The position numbers were made by a program, and so were the translations under genes. The notes under the pieces are model-generated. The model was not told the origin of the DNA. It did not search any database and saw nothing but the letters and a program-made list of their open reading frames with translations. Below, one piece after another: positions 1-9,143 of a DNA stretch of 37,124 nt (the first letter of the stretch is position 1; every line of letters starts with the position of its first letter). The DNA is from Leptospira sp. (lineage in GTDB: Bacteria > Spirochaetota > Leptospiria > Leptospirales > Leptospiraceae). The stretch spans positions 1 to 37,124 of the forward strand of contig JAFIGA010000237.1 of assembly GCA_020831715.1 (NCBI GenBank), in the 5' to 3' direction.

Positions 1-1
1 T

Positions 2-589
2 TATTTCACAGGAGTAGATCAAAAAGAAGGAATCAGCCACAAATATACTGTAACACTTAAAAGTGGTGATTCAGAGATTTATTACAAGAATCGAGACTAT
101 GTTTTTTTGGATTATACATACAAAGAGTTCTCTACTTTTTCACTCTGGTCTGCGCTCCTTTTTTATGCCGGGCATATATACTATCAAGTTCAAGCTCGAA
201 ATCAAGAAGAATCCGTTCGTGCCAATATACAAATTGTTAACTACCAAGCTTTTCAAGATCTTTCCGCTCAAAATCCTGATGCCGCATTCAATCGTTTACT
301 GGCTGAACAATGGATTATTGCTCCGGCAGAGGCAACAGCCAAAAGATACAGAAGAATAGCAGGTGATTTAGGTTTGGAGCGAGGTCCACAGGCTCAGTTT
401 CGTGATGGACCTATGATCTATGGAATGCTGTTTATGTTGGCAACTTCCTTTACTTTTCTATTTATGGGATTGGACAGGGAGACTCTCGATATAGGTTTTC
501 ACCCCGGAGGAGACAAAAATCCCAATAATCTCTGGAATCCGGCACAGGGAGAGGCAAGAGGGCATATTCAATACAACTTTCGTTTCTAA
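2..589 (+). CDS. Unrecognised protein, 5'-truncated by window edge
   Basis: The frame is open from base 2 with no stop before 589, so this is the last ~195 residues of a gene that begins upstream. A TTG at 107 could start a shorter protein, but the open upstream frame reads as normal coding sequence, so truncation by the window edge is more likely. The fragment is rich in aromatic residues and has two moderately hydrophobic stretches, one near SLWSALLFYAGHIYY and one near MIYGMLFMLATSFTFLF. It ends in the dipeptide Arg-Phe; a terminal Phe is common in outer-membrane beta-barrel proteins, but that alone is weak evidence. I do not recognise a family. It ends 47 bases before dapA and is probably a separate unit. 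An envelope location is inference only. Confidence 0.6.
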   Translation, partial: YFTGVDQKEGISHKYTVTLKSGDSEIYYKNRDYVFLDYTYKEFSTFSLWSALLFYAGHIYYQVQARNQEESVRANIQIVNYQAFQDLSAQNPDAAFNRLLAEQWIIAPAEATAKRYRRIAGDLGLERGPQAQFRDGPMIYGMLFMLATSFTFLFMGLDRETLDIGFHPGGDKNPNNLWNPAQGEARGHIQYNFRF

Positions 590-602
590 ATTTAGGGATT
601 GG

Positions 603-632
603 TTGACAAATTCTCTCCTGATTAGACAGTAT
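603..632 (+). promoter_or_regulatory. Possible promoter for the dapA operon
   Basis: A perfect TTGACA -35 box lies at 603-608. The best -10 candidates at 17 to 18 bases spacing (ACAGTA, CAGTAT at 626-632) are poor, and transcription from there would leave almost no leader before the ATG at 637. Weak call. Confidence 0.22.
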
Positions 633-636
633 TCAT

Positions 637-1521
637 ATGTTTAAAGGCGTATATACGGCGATCATTACCCCTTTCTCAGCCGGAAAGGTTGATTATGATA
701 GTTATTTTTCCATTTTAGAGAACCAGATCCGGTCAGGAGTGAGTGGTGTTGTTCCTTGCGGAACCACCGGAGAATCTCCAACATTGGATCATGATGAACA
801 CTCCGAACTCATTCGTAAGACTGTAGAATACACCAAGGGAAGAATCCAAGTCATAGCGGGGACAGGATCCAACTCTACCCAAGAAGCGATTCGCCTGACT
901 GAACAGGCATGCAAGGACGGTGTGGATGGAGTTCTATCTGTTAATCCTTATTACAACAAGCCGACTCAAGAGGGATTGTTTTTACATTTTAAAAGTGTAG
1001 CCGAGGCATCTTCCAAGCCGGTTATGCTTTACAATATTCCCGGTAGAACAGCCGTATCTCTATCCATAGATACAATTTGTAGACTTGCAGATCTAAAAAT
1101 GATTCAATCTATCAAAGAAGCAACCGGTGATATTGGCCATATGGCTAAATTAATATCAGTTCTTCCCAAAGATTTTACCTTGTTGTCCGGTGATGATAAT
1201 ATTACATTACCTGTACTTTCCATTGGAGGGTCGGGTGTTGTGTCAGTTGTATCCAACTTGTTCCCCAAGACTCTAGCTTCTATGGTTCGATTGTGGGATG
1301 AAGGAAATCTTGTTGAATCCAGGAAAATATTTTTTCAAATGATGCCGGTCTTTCAAAATGCATTCTTGGAAACCAATCCCATTCCGGTTAAAGCCGCAAT
1401 GAGTTGGTTAGGTTACTGTAAGAATGAGTTGAGGCTTCCGATGACGCCACTGACATCTTCCAAGGCAAGTGAGGAATTTAAAGCTCTAGTTTTGAAATTA
1501 AAAGAGGATAACTTTGGCTAA
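637..1521 (+). CDS. dapA: 4-hydroxy-tetrahydrodipicolinate synthase
   Basis: DapA condenses pyruvate with aspartate semialdehyde, the committed step of the diaminopimelate/lysine branch, in the cytoplasm. At 294 residues it has the usual family length and a complete TIM-barrel reading frame. Visible motifs are GTTGE at 42-46 (pyruvate carboxylate site), YYNKP at 105-109, the catalytic tyrosine in LYNIPGRT at Tyr132, and the Schiff-base lysine Lys160 in SIKEATGD. All correspond to E. coli Thr44, Tyr133 and Lys161 within one position. The ATG at 637 is chosen because the family begins with a short MFxGxxTAxxTP start, which is present; no clear Shine-Dalgarno precedes it. It overlaps dapB by 8 bases, so the two are probably co-translated. 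Confidence 0.96.
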   Translation: MFKGVYTAIITPFSAGKVDYDSYFSILENQIRSGVSGVVPCGTTGESPTLDHDEHSELIRKTVEYTKGRIQVIAGTGSNSTQEAIRLTEQACKDGVDGVLSVNPYYNKPTQEGLFLHFKSVAEASSKPVMLYNIPGRTAVSLSIDTICRLADLKMIQSIKEATGDIGHMAKLISVLPKDFTLLSGDDNITLPVLSIGGSGVVSVVSNLFPKTLASMVRLWDEGNLVESRKIFFQMMPVFQNAFLETNPIPVKAAMSWLGYCKNELRLPMTPLTSSKASEEFKALVLKLKEDNFG

Positions 1522-2317
1522 AAAAAAGATCACATTAATTGGTGCCGGTGGTAGAATGGGCAAGGCAATCATTCAAGCTTTTCCCAATTCCCAACGATCT
1601 GAATTGGGGTATGCAATTGTTCGCCCGGATTCTTATTCAATCGGTTTTGACTCGGGGCTCCATTGTGGAATGAAAGAAAACAAAGTTGCTTTCTCTTCTG
1701 ATTTGGATGAGGCAATCTCAGAATCTCATGGGGTCATAGACTTCAGCACGCTATCCGGATTAGAAACAGTTTTGGAGCTATGTGTTAAGTATAAAAAGCC
1801 CTTGGTTGTGGGGCTTACAGGTCTTGAGGAAAAGCATAAGAAAGCCATACAAGAAGCTTCCGAATTCATTCCCTTGGTTTATTCTCCGAATATGTCGGTA
1901 GGAGTGAACCTATTGTTTAAGTTAGCTGAAATATCCGCTAAGGTGTTGCATGAAGGATTTGACATAGAAGTCTTGGATATTCATCACAGACATAAGAAGG
2001 ATTCTCCATCCGGCACTGCCACCAAAATTCGCGATATATTAGTCAATACATTGGGAAGAAAGGAATCGGATGTTATATATGGAAGACATGGCAATTATCC
2101 GGAAAGACCCGCAAAAGAAATAGGCGTTCATACGATGAGAGCCGGTGAGGTTGTGGGTGAACATACTGTTTATTTCTTCTCTCCGGAAGAAAGAATTGAG
2201 ATTACACATAAGGCACAAGACCGGAAGACTTTCGGTGTTGGTTCGGTTAAGGCAATTGATTTTGCCATGCAGCAATCACCGGGGTTATATGACATGTTTG
2301 ATGTATTAGGGATATAA
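1514..2317 (+). CDS. dapB: 4-hydroxy-tetrahydrodipicolinate reductase
   Basis: DapB reduces the DapA product with NAD(P)H to tetrahydrodipicolinate. The N-terminal nucleotide-binding loop GAGGRMG is at 10-16. The catalytic signature [13 protein letters not shown] is at 157-169 and contains the two histidines, the lysine and the SGTA loop of the family. Length (267) is normal. The start is TTG at 1514, inside the end of dapA, with a GAGG at about 1505 at good spacing; no ATG fits the conserved N-terminus. The overlap with dapA and the 4-base gap to cdaA place it in a dapA-dapB-cdaA-cdaR-acpS operon. Confidence 0.95.
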   Translation: MAKKKITLIGAGGRMGKAIIQAFPNSQRSELGYAIVRPDSYSIGFDSGLHCGMKENKVAFSSDLDEAISESHGVIDFSTLSGLETVLELCVKYKKPLVVGLTGLEEKHKKAIQEASEFIPLVYSPNMSVGVNLLFKLAEISAKVLHEGFDIEVLDIHHRHKKDSPSGTATKIRDILVNTLGRKESDVIYGRHGNYPERPAKEIGVHTMRAGEVVGEHTVYFFSPEERIEITHKAQDRKTFGVGSVKAIDFAMQQSPGLYDMFDVLGI

Positions 2318-2321
2318 AAAC

Positions 2322-3146
2322 TTGGACAACATTTTAGATTTTTTTAGAGGAATATATATAGTCTCGGCGAACAAGAGCTATTTTTTAATATTTTTCGATA
2401 TACTAATTGTAAGTTTTTTAATTTATAAAATTTATATTTTTCTTAGGAGAACCAGGGGGATACAACTTCTTATGGGGGTTGCAATTATCTGGTCACTTGG
2501 CTCGGTTGCCGAATATATGGAACTGGAGCTTTTGGATTGGATTATAACTAATATACGTCCTGCTTTGGTATTCGCTATTATTGTGCTTTTACAGCCCGAG
2601 TTAAGAAGAATTACCGGTGATTTAACGAGGATACGACTATTTAATTTATTCCTGATGAAGCCTGTTTATGACTTGGAACCCATCGTGGATGCGGTGAAAT
2701 CCATGGCGGCAACCAAGACCGGGTCTATCATTGTTCTTACAAAAGAAATTTCCCTCAAGCCTATCGTGGAAGATTCCATTCAACTGGACTCAATTGTAAC
2801 ATCACCTCTACTCAGGACAATTTTCGTGAAAAACACTCCTCTTCATGATGGTGCCGTTATTATAGAACAAAATCGCATTGTATCTGCTGCTTCCTATCTT
2901 CCTATGACAAATAATATGGATGGATCTACTTTTGGAGCAAGGCATAGATCAGCTCTGGGTCTTGCCGAAGAGACGGATGCAGTAGTGATTGTAACATCCG
3001 AAGAGACCGGTGAGATTTCTGTGTGCTATAATAATGAGATGGTGCACCCGGTTAAACCAACGGAACTTAAGTCTTTGGTGAATTCATTCTTATTGGAGAA
3101 AAAACCTGTTAAGAAATCCGACAGTTCCGAGGTTAATAAATCATGA
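2322..3146 (+). CDS. cdaA: Membrane diadenylate cyclase (c-di-AMP synthase)
   Basis: CdaA (DacA) joins two ATP to make c-di-AMP, a messenger controlling potassium, osmotic balance and cell-wall homeostasis. The 274-residue protein has three predicted N-terminal membrane helices (about 20-41, 47-65 and 79-92) followed by a cytoplasmic DAC domain. Both catalytic motifs are intact: DGA at 176-178 in PLHDGAVI and RHR at 207-209 in [17 protein letters not shown]. The start is TTG at 2322, with AGGGA about 9 bases upstream. The stop overlaps the start of the YbbR gene (ATGA at 3143-3146), the usual cdaA-cdaR pairing in Firmicutes and others. The third usual partner, glmM, is not here; dapB and acpS flank the pair instead. 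Confidence 0.95.
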   Translation: MDNILDFFRGIYIVSANKSYFLIFFDILIVSFLIYKIYIFLRRTRGIQLLMGVAIIWSLGSVAEYMELELLDWIITNIRPALVFAIIVLLQPELRRITGDLTRIRLFNLFLMKPVYDLEPIVDAVKSMAATKTGSIIVLTKEISLKPIVEDSIQLDSIVTSPLLRTIFVKNTPLHDGAVIIEQNRIVSAASYLPMTNNMDGSTFGARHRSALGLAEETDAVVIVTSEETGEISVCYNNEMVHPVKPTELKSLVNSFLLEKKPVKKSDSSEVNKS

Positions 3147-4240
3147 ACCCGGATATAATCATCGAAAAAGCGAAAGAACTTTTTGTCAAGAATTGGAAGG
3201 TGAAGTTAGGTTCAGTATTTTTGGCAACAATCTTCTACATCAATTTGCAGAATTCCAAGGTTCTAATTAAGAATATAAATATTCCGGTAGATTATCCTAA
3301 GTTGGAAGCAGGCATGTATTACTCAACAGATCCTGATAAAACTTTCCCTATTCGAGTGGAGGGATTGCGAGAGGTTGTAAACTACTATTCACAGTTCATG
3401 AAGGCAATCCCCGATTATTCGAATTTGGAGCCCGGAGAAAATGATATCGTAATAAAGAATATAACGGGTGTTCCAAACGGTGTTAAGATAACCAAATTAA
3501 AAAAGAGTATTAAAGTGAACTTGGAGGGTATTGGAACCAAGGTTGTGAATGTTGATGTGAATTTTGAAGGAGATCTCCCCTCCAATTACGAGAAGGTTTC
3601 CTATAGGGTAAGACCTAATAAGGTTACAATATCAGGAAAACAATCTGATGTGGAAAAGGTGAATCGTATTCTTCTTCCATCGATATCCTTGGAAGAGGTC
3701 AACGAATCCTTTGTTAAAAAATTGAGAATTCCCGATCTACCAAAAGGTGTATTCGTGACCGGAGGAATCAAGCAGGCTACCGTATCCGTTACTATTTCGT
3801 CTCAGGATTCAAAATCAGGAGAGCAGACTATTACAGGAATCCCTGTTAAATGTACCGGAACCAATAAATATCTTGAGCCTGATCTATCCGAAGAACAAGT
3901 TTCTGTTAAGATCAATACAAAGGTTCCCGTAAAAAGCAGTTCCATTATTAATGGAATACAAGCAACTGTTCCGTGTAACTATACATATGATTTTGAAAGG
4001 AAAAAAATTATTCCTAATGCTCAACCTATATCGGAGAAGGTCAGAATTTCAAGATCCAGAGATTTGAAAAATATAGATATTCTTCAAGTCATACCGGATC
4101 GAGTTACGATAACCTATAGATTAAAAGATCTGGGAAGAGATCCAATTAAAGATAAGAGAGAAGATCCGCCTCAGCCCATGGAAGAAGAACCACTTCCGCC
4201 TCCACCGGAAAACCTAGACATCGAGGAGATTTCTCCTTGA
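3143..4240 (+). CDS. cdaR: YbbR-domain regulator of CdaA
   Basis: CdaR/YbbR proteins are anchored outside the cytoplasmic membrane and modulate the activity of the membrane cyclase CdaA. The protein has a short cytoplasmic N-terminus, one membrane helix at about residues 22-36, then roughly 280 residues of repeated beta-rich YbbR-like modules with recurring phrases such as [16 protein letters not shown] and [12 protein letters not shown]. The last ~25 residues are proline- and glutamate-rich, a likely disordered tail. Length 365 fits a multi-repeat member. Overlap of start and upstream stop with cdaA supports coupled translation and a functional pair. The family call is good; the direct regulatory effect on this CdaA is inferred from better-studied relatives. 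Confidence 0.86.
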   Translation: MNPDIIIEKAKELFVKNWKVKLGSVFLATIFYINLQNSKVLIKNINIPVDYPKLEAGMYYSTDPDKTFPIRVEGLREVVNYYSQFMKAIPDYSNLEPGENDIVIKNITGVPNGVKITKLKKSIKVNLEGIGTKVVNVDVNFEGDLPSNYEKVSYRVRPNKVTISGKQSDVEKVNRILLPSISLEEVNESFVKKLRIPDLPKGVFVTGGIKQATVSVTISSQDSKSGEQTITGIPVKCTGTNKYLEPDLSEEQVSVKINTKVPVKSSSIINGIQATVPCNYTYDFERKKIIPNAQPISEKVRISRSRDLKNIDILQVIPDRVTITYRLKDLGRDPIKDKREDPPQPMEEEPLPPPPENLDIEEISP

Positions 4241-4617
4241 GAATTGCAGTGGGAAACGATATAATTGCCAATCATAGAATCCGGGAAGCTCTACAGAATT
4301 ATGGAGATAGATTTGTTAAAAAACTTTTTTCAAATGAAGAGATCGAATACTGTAGTTCCAAAAAGGATCCTGTTCCCCACTTTGCCGCTAGATTTGCCTG
4401 CAAGGAAGCATTTATCAAAGCAATTGATGCCGGTTCGGATATTCGATTGGATATGAAGGAAATAGAATTGGCAGGATTGAAATTCGGGAAAAAAAAGCTT
4501 TCCTTGAGTGGGAAATCCAGGGAAATGTTTGAACTTAAGGGATTTTCCCATGCAGAGGTCTCCATAAGCCATTGCGAAGAATATGCAACAGCAGTGGTGT
4601 TGCTCTATAAAGAATAG
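4237..4617 (+). CDS. acpS: Holo-[acyl-carrier-protein] synthase
   Basis: AcpS moves the 4'-phosphopantetheine arm from coenzyme A to a serine of apo-ACP; the likely substrate is the ACP encoded at 33206 in this window. Length 126 is typical of the trimeric AcpS type. The N-terminal metal motif reads VGNDII with Asp8 (usually GID or GTD), and the second motif RFACKEAFIKA carries Glu57. The C-terminal ending with SISHCEEYATAVV matches the family SxSHxxxxAxAxV pattern. The start is TTG at 4237 within a TTGA overlap with the cdaR stop, preceded by GAGGAG at 4222-4227 with ideal spacing, so this start is well supported. Confidence 0.9.
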   Translation: MRIAVGNDIIANHRIREALQNYGDRFVKKLFSNEEIEYCSSKKDPVPHFAARFACKEAFIKAIDAGSDIRLDMKEIELAGLKFGKKKLSLSGKSREMFELKGFSHAEVSISHCEEYATAVVLLYKE

Positions 4618-4629
4618 GATGGTGGTAAC

Positions 4630-4854
4630 ATGATTGTATCGGATAAAATGAACAAGGTTTTAGAGTTTTACAATAGTGGATTGGCACTTTATAAGAAAAA
4701 ACAATTTGAGGAAGCCATTGCTGAATTCAAGAAGGCACTCGAGGTTCATCCTGAAGATGGTCCCTCTCAATTATACATCGAACGATGTGAAACATTTATC
4801 AAAACTCCCCCTCCGGAAGATTGGGATGGGGTTTATACTATGACAACGAAGTAG
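4630..4854 (+). CDS. Stand-alone TPR protein resembling a cyclase C-terminal tail
   Basis: A 74-residue acidic protein with about one and a half TPR-like helix pairs (LALYKKKQFEEAIAEFKKAL) followed by a distinctive ending, PPPEDWDGVYTMTTK. From memory of the family, this TPR plus EDWDGV(W/Y)xMTxK ending is the tail found downstream of the catalytic domain in many class III adenylate/guanylate cyclases of spirochaetes and deltaproteobacteria. Here it stands alone, with no catalytic residues. The start ATG at 4630 has GGTGG nearby; Met7 at 4648 is an alternative. It lies 12 bases after acpS and 4 bases before the bactofilin, so it is probably co-transcribed with both. Its function is unknown; a protein-interaction role is inference. 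Confidence 0.8.
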   Translation: MIVSDKMNKVLEFYNSGLALYKKKQFEEAIAEFKKALEVHPEDGPSQLYIERCETFIKTPPPEDWDGVYTMTTK

Positions 4855-4858
4855 AGAT

Positions 4859-5218
4859 ATGAGTAAGAAAAACAATCAATCAATAGTTACAGAGCATGGC
4901 GTTATTGCCACTGTTCTTGGAAAAGAAACTTCCTTCAATGGGACTCTGAATTTTAAAAAACCTCTCCAGATCTCCGGTGAATTCAAAGGTGAAATAATAT
5001 CCGAAGGTCACTTGGTGATCAGTGAAGGGGCTAGGGTTCAGGCAAATATCAAAGCCCACACAGTCATTGTAGGTGGGATGGTTATTGGAAATGTTACCGC
5101 CACTCACAGGCTTGAGATGCTCACAACCGGTAAAGTTCAAGGAAATATCAAGACGGCTAAGTTGCAAATTGCCGATGGTGTGGTCTTTGACGGAAACTGT
5201 GAGATGATTCAATCCTAA
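4859..5218 (+). CDS. Bactofilin family protein
   Basis: Bactofilins are small polymer-forming cytoskeletal proteins with a right-handed beta-helix core (DUF583). This 119-residue protein has the expected flexible N-terminus, then regular short beta repeats from about residue 25 to 112, with spaced glycines and valines (ISGEFKGEIISEGHLVISEGA, then HTVIVGGMVIGNV, GKVQGNI, GVVFDG). In other bacteria, including helical spirochaetes, bactofilins affect cell shape, cell-wall synthesis or motility. It sits 4 bases after the cyclase-tail-like protein and is likely in the same operon. No membrane segment is seen. The family call is confident; the particular role here is not known from the sequence. 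Confidence 0.9.
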   Translation: MSKKNNQSIVTEHGVIATVLGKETSFNGTLNFKKPLQISGEFKGEIISEGHLVISEGARVQANIKAHTVIVGGMVIGNVTATHRLEMLTTGKVQGNIKTAKLQIADGVVFDGNCEMIQS

Positions 5219-5292
5219 ATCAAATCTTATGAAGAATGCATTTGACAGAGCAAGTTTTTCTAAAATCCTGGTAAAAATAAGCCCGAAAATGT

Positions 5293-5526
5293 ATGAATAA
5301 GGGACGAATAGGGAACCTATTCCTAATTCTTATCTTAGGTTTGTTCGTGGGAGCCGTGGCAGGAGTGATTTTGGATCGTTTGATTCAAGTTGAATTCTTT
5401 GCCAGGGAACTTTTGGATAAGCCATTTACTTTAGAGCTTTATATAATTCAAGTCGGGATCCAGCTAACCCCTGCAAGTATCATTGGTCTTGTAGTTTCTG
5501 GCTATCTCGCACTAAAAAAGGGGTAA
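5293..5526 (+). CDS. Small two-helix membrane protein (DUF4321-like)
   Basis: A 77-residue protein with two hydrophobic helices, about residues 8-27 ([20 protein letters not shown]) and 58-74, joined by an amphipathic linker. The pattern of a glycine-rich first helix, a central [20 protein letters not shown] strand and a short positive tail (LKKG) resembles the DUF4321 family of small membrane proteins, whose function is unknown. It lies 5 bases ahead of rpsB and may be read into it. The start ATG at 5293 has no strong Shine-Dalgarno. The gene is real by its codon structure and position; the family name is a moderate-confidence recollection. Confidence 0.68.
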   Translation: MNKGRIGNLFLILILGLFVGAVAGVILDRLIQVEFFARELLDKPFTLELYIIQVGIQLTPASIIGLVVSGYLALKKG

Positions 5527-5531
5527 ATACC

Positions 5532-6524
5532 ATGTCAGTAATTTCAATGAAGAGCCTCCTGGAATCAGGTGTGCATTTTGGTCATCAGACTCGTAGATGG
5601 AATCCGAAGATGTCTCCTTATGTGTTCACAGCACGTAACGGAATTCATATTATCGATCTCCAAAAAACCGTTCAAAAGACTAAGGAAGCCTATGATGCTC
5701 TCCGAAGATTGTCTTCTCAAGGTAAGAAAGTTCTTTTCGTGGGAACCAAAAAACAAGCTCGTGGGGCGATCGAACGTGCCGCACAAGATTGTGGAATGTA
5801 TTTTGTTTCCAATCGATGGTTAGGTGGATTGTTGACCAACTGGAATACAGTGAAAAAGTCTATTGCCCGATTGAAAAGATTGGAGACTATGGAAGAGGAA
5901 AACTCTTTCGAGCAAGAAGCAAGAACTAAAAAAGAAGCATTATCACTAAAAAGAGAATTAGAAAAATTGAGATCCACTTTAGGTGGAATTAAAGATATGG
6001 CTACGGTTCCTGAGATTATTTTTGTAATCGATCCCAAGAAAGAAGAAATAGCAGTAAAAGAAGCCAAGAAACTTGGTCTTATCGTTTTTGCTGTAATTGA
6101 TACTAACTGTGATCCTGAGCCAATTGACTATCCAATACCGGGTAATGACGATGCAATTCGAGCTATTACTCTTTTCCTTGATACTATGGCTATGGCTGTA
6201 AAAGAAGGAACCGGTGGAGAAGTTGTTAAGCCTAACTTTACTGATGATGAAGATATTGATCCGGCTCAATTGTATTCAGGTGAATATGATGAAAGTGGAA
6301 AATTCATCAAAGATGAAGAAGCAGAGCAAGAAAGGTTGAGAAAAGCAGATGCCGGTGAAGTAACAGTCGCAACTGTTGAGATTCCTGTTGATAAAATAGG
6401 TGATACTCCCGAAGTAAGCAATGAAGCTACTCAAGAATCCACGACTCAATCCCCAGCGGTAGAAACAACTCCGGAACCTGTCTCTGTTGAAGGACAAGGA
6501 ACCGTAGAAGTAGACAAAGAATAA
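5532..6524 (+). CDS. rpsB: 30S ribosomal protein S2 with long acidic C-terminal extension
   Basis: S2 helps assemble the 30S subunit and joins S1 to the ribosome. The N-terminal signature [20 protein letters not shown] and the core motifs [23 protein letters not shown] and [16 protein letters not shown] are all present. The S2 core ends near residue 230; most bacterial S2 proteins are about 230-260 residues, while this one is 330. The extra ~100 residues are rich in Glu, Asp, Thr, Pro and Val and look disordered. The coding sequence heads the conserved rpsB-tsf-pyrH-frr series. RpsB autoregulation through the leader is known in other bacteria, but no such structure is evident in the short 5-base gap upstream here. 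Confidence 0.96.
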   Translation: MSVISMKSLLESGVHFGHQTRRWNPKMSPYVFTARNGIHIIDLQKTVQKTKEAYDALRRLSSQGKKVLFVGTKKQARGAIERAAQDCGMYFVSNRWLGGLLTNWNTVKKSIARLKRLETMEEENSFEQEARTKKEALSLKRELEKLRSTLGGIKDMATVPEIIFVIDPKKEEIAVKEAKKLGLIVFAVIDTNCDPEPIDYPIPGNDDAIRAITLFLDTMAMAVKEGTGGEVVKPNFTDDEDIDPAQLYSGEYDESGKFIKDEEAEQERLRKADAGEVTVATVEIPVDKIGDTPEVSNEATQESTTQSPAVETTPEPVSVEGQGTVEVDKE

Positions 6525-6536
6525 GAGGAATAACAA

Positions 6537-7124
6537 TTGTCAACTACAGAACTGATTAAAGAATTAAGAGAAAGAACAGGTGCCGGAATGCTTGATTGTA
6601 AGAAAGCACTTGTTGAAAACAACGATGATATTGATAAAGCAGCGGATTTTCTCAGAGAGAAAGGTTTAGCCAAAGCAGCGAAGAGAGCCGGAAGAGAAAC
6701 TTCTCAAGGTAGAGTTGTTTCCTATATCCATGCCGGTGGAAAAGTTGGAGTTTTACTCCAACTTAGTTGTGAAACTGACTTTGTTGCAAATAATGATGAT
6801 TTTGAAAGTCTAGGAAGAGAAATCTGTATGCAGATTGCCGCAATGGCTCCTCTCTATGTGAATGAGGATGAGGTATCTAAAGAAGATATTGAAAACGAAT
6901 CCAAAGTTCTAAAAGCTCAGTTGGAGCAAGAAGGCAAGAAAGCGGAACAGATTGAGAAAATCATTCCCGGAAAGTTGAAAAAATACTATTCTGAGATTTG
7001 CCTACTTAACCAAGCTTTCATCAAGGACAATTCTAAAACAATTCAGGATGTGATCCAGGAAGGAATTGCTAAATTTGGTGAAAACATTACAGTAGCTAAA
7101 TTTTCAAGGTTTCAGATTGGCTAA
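6537..7124 (+). CDS. tsf: Elongation factor Ts, short form
   Basis: EF-Ts recycles EF-Tu by displacing GDP. The N-terminal UBA-like domain carries the signature [17 protein letters not shown], followed by the coiled core with [13 protein letters not shown]. At 195 residues it is the short type seen in Thermus and chloroplast-like lineages, lacking the second core subdomain of the ~283-residue E. coli protein. The start is TTG at 6537 with GAGG about 9 bases upstream, directly after the rpsB stop. The end overlaps the pyrH start by 8 bases. Confidence 0.95.
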   Translation: MSTTELIKELRERTGAGMLDCKKALVENNDDIDKAADFLREKGLAKAAKRAGRETSQGRVVSYIHAGGKVGVLLQLSCETDFVANNDDFESLGREICMQIAAMAPLYVNEDEVSKEDIENESKVLKAQLEQEGKKAEQIEKIIPGKLKKYYSEICLLNQAFIKDNSKTIQDVIQEGIAKFGENITVAKFSRFQIG

Positions 7125-7872
7125 TATGCAAGACAACAATCTCCCCTTCAAGCGAGTACTGATCAAAATTTCTGGTGAGGCTCTTGCCGGAGAAGGGGAG
7201 TTGGGCATTGATACTAACAAGACTTTTTCGCTTGCCGGAGAAATTGCCGAAGTGAAAGCTCTTGGAATTCAAGTAGCAATCGTTGTTGGTGGTGGTAATA
7301 TCGTCCGTGGGAACACTTTGGCGAAGTCCGGTATGGAGCGAGCTACGGCAGATTACATGGGTATGCTGGGAACGATTATGAATGCCCTTGCTTTGCAGGA
7401 TGCTTGCGAGAAACAGGGGATGTTCACTCGAGTGCTTTCTGCTATCGAAATGAAATCTGTTGCAGAACCCTATATCCGCAGAAGAGCCGTTAGGCACTTG
7501 GAAAAAGGAAGGGTGATTATATTTGCCGGAGGAACAGGGAATCCGTATTTTACAACGGATACAACTGCATCTCTTCGAGCGGTAGAAGTCGGTTGTGAAT
7601 ATATTTTAAAAGCTACTAAGGTGGACGGCGTTTACTCCGCTGATCCCAAAAAGGATCCCAATGCGATTCGTTATAAAAAAATATCATATATGGAATCTAT
7701 AAAAGAACGATTGAAGGTTATGGATTCAACGGCTATCAGTCTATGTATGGACAATGATATGCCAATTATTGTATTCGATATATTTAAAAAAGGAAATCTA
7801 AAAGCTCTTGTAACAGGAGCAGATATAGGAACATTGATTTCAAATTCTGAGGAGTTAGTTAAAGATGTCTGA
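7117..7872 (+). CDS. pyrH: UMP kinase
   Basis: PyrH phosphorylates UMP to UDP in pyrimidine nucleotide synthesis. The amino-acid-kinase fold is clear: [14 protein letters not shown] at the phosphate-binding N-terminus, [10 protein letters not shown], the [17 protein letters not shown] helix, [22 protein letters not shown] and the [14 protein letters not shown] nucleotide motif. Length 251 is typical. Two starts are possible: TTG at 7117, overlapping tsf by 8 bases, or ATG at 7126, just after the tsf stop. AAGG at 7106-7109 sits 7 bases before the TTG but 16 before the ATG, which favours TTG. It overlaps frr by 8 bases. Confidence 0.94.
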   Translation: MANMQDNNLPFKRVLIKISGEALAGEGELGIDTNKTFSLAGEIAEVKALGIQVAIVVGGGNIVRGNTLAKSGMERATADYMGMLGTIMNALALQDACEKQGMFTRVLSAIEMKSVAEPYIRRRAVRHLEKGRVIIFAGGTGNPYFTTDTTASLRAVEVGCEYILKATKVDGVYSADPKKDPNAIRYKKISYMESIKERLKVMDSTAISLCMDNDMPIIVFDIFKKGNLKALVTGADIGTLISNSEELVKDV

Positions 7873-8416
7873 AGAAATTTTCTCCACCATGGAGACTAAG
7901 ATGGAAAAAACCATCGATGCTCTAAAAAAGGACTTTATTCAAATAAGATCCGGCAAAGCCAATCCGGCAATGATAGAAGATATCAAAGCCGAATACTATG
8001 GCGCTGCAACTCCCTTGAATCAATTAGGTAATATCACGACACCGGAACCTAGAATGCTTGTGATCACACCCTATGATAAAAGCTCGATGAAAGAAATTGA
8101 AAGAGCTATACTCAGCTCCGGTTTGGGATTCACTCCTTCCAATGATGGTTCTGTAATTCGTATCATTTTGCCTGAGTTAACTGGTGAGAGACGTAAAGAA
8201 CTTGCCAAGGTTGTTAAGACAAAATCGGAAGAGAAGAAAGTCGCCATTCGAAACATTCGTAGAGATGCCAACGACGATTTAAAAAAAGAAAGTGATTCTT
8301 TCTCTCAAGATGAAATCAAGGCTATGCAGGATAAAGTACAGAAAATCACGGACTCTTTTATAGCCAAGATAGACGAACTGGCTAAAGACAAAGAAAAAGA
8401 AGTCTTAACCGTTTAA
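7865..8416 (+). CDS. frr: Ribosome recycling factor
   Basis: RRF splits post-termination ribosomes together with EF-G. The 183-residue protein shows the family's N-terminal coiled-coil helix ([16 protein letters not shown]), the [14 protein letters not shown] motif, the beta domain with [22 protein letters not shown] and the C-terminal helix [28 protein letters not shown]. Full length and collinear with relatives. The ATG at 7865 lies within the end of pyrH, an 8-base overlap. It is followed after 4 bases by uppS, in the usual frr-uppS-cdsA order. Confidence 0.96.
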   Translation: MSEEIFSTMETKMEKTIDALKKDFIQIRSGKANPAMIEDIKAEYYGAATPLNQLGNITTPEPRMLVITPYDKSSMKEIERAILSSGLGFTPSNDGSVIRIILPELTGERRKELAKVVKTKSEEKKVAIRNIRRDANDDLKKESDSFSQDEIKAMQDKVQKITDSFIAKIDELAKDKEKEVLTV

Positions 8417-8420
8417 TCCC

Positions 8421-9143
8421 TTGTCCAGACCTCCTTCATTCAAAGCCCTTCCCAAGCATATTGCGGTCATCATGGATGGGAATGGAAGATGGGCAACTGC
8501 TCGTGGATTGAAGCGTTCTGATGGTCACAGAGAAGGTGCGGTAGCCATTGACAAACTCATGGATTCTGCCCTTAGCTTAGGCTTACAATCTGTATCATTA
8601 TATGCCTTTTCCACAGAAAATTGGAAAAGACCTATATTGGAAATACGAGCTATTTTCGATCTATTGATAGAATTTATCGATTCACGTTTGGATAGCATTC
8701 ATGAAAAAGGAATTCAGATCAAGCATTCCGGTTCCCGTTCTAAAATACCCAAGTCAGCACTTGCTTCGATCGATAAAGCGGTTGCGAAAACTTCCAAAAA
8801 TAGAAAACTCATTGTTAATTTTTGCCTAAATTACGGTTCCCAAGATGAGATTCTTACTGCTATGAATCGATTGTTGGAAGATCGAAAAATGAGGGGAAAG
8901 CCTCTGGATGAAAAAATTAAATCCAAAGAATTTGAAAAATATTTATATACATATCCACTCTCTCCGGTAGATTTACTCATCAGGACAGCAGGAGAAGAAA
9001 GAATTTCCAATTTTCTTCTCTGGCAGATTGCCTATGCGGAAGTTTATTTTACAGACACACTCTGGCCTGATTTTGGTGAAGTGGCTCTCTGGGAAGCATT
9101 GCGATCCTATGAAAAAAGAATAAGAAAATTCGGCGGTTTATGA
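8421..9143 (+). CDS. uppS: Isoprenyl (undecaprenyl) diphosphate synthase
   Basis: UppS adds isopentenyl units in cis to farnesyl diphosphate, making the C55 carrier for peptidoglycan and polysaccharide synthesis. The diphosphate-binding start HIAVIMDGNGRWA places the catalytic aspartate at Asp19. Other motifs are SLYAFSTENWKRP and the C-terminal LIRTAGEERISNFLLWQ followed by YAEVYFTDTLWPDF. Length 240 is normal. The start is TTG at 8421; no Shine-Dalgarno is visible, so initiation may depend on coupling with frr four bases upstream. The stop overlaps the cdsA start (ATGA). Its precursors come from the MEP pathway, for which dxr and dxs are both in this window. Confidence 0.94.
   Translation: MSRPPSFKALPKHIAVIMDGNGRWATARGLKRSDGHREGAVAIDKLMDSALSLGLQSVSLYAFSTENWKRPILEIRAIFDLLIEFIDSRLDSIHEKGIQIKHSGSRSKIPKSALASIDKAVAKTSKNRKLIVNFCLNYGSQDEILTAMNRLLEDRKMRGKPLDEKIKSKEFEKYLYTYPLSPVDLLIRTAGEERISNFLLWQIAYAEVYFTDTLWPDFGEVALWEALRSYEKRIRKFGGL

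Noticed and set aside
63..359. A second open frame overlapping the first gene, starting at 63
   Set aside because: It lies in another frame of the truncated gene at 2-589, whose frame is open from the window edge and ends properly at 589.
5242..5266. TTGACA at 5242-5247 with TAAAAT at 5261-5266 as a promoter for the DUF4321-like gene and rpsB
   Set aside because: Both hexamers are good but only 13 bases apart, too close for a standard sigma-70 promoter; kept only as a curiosity.
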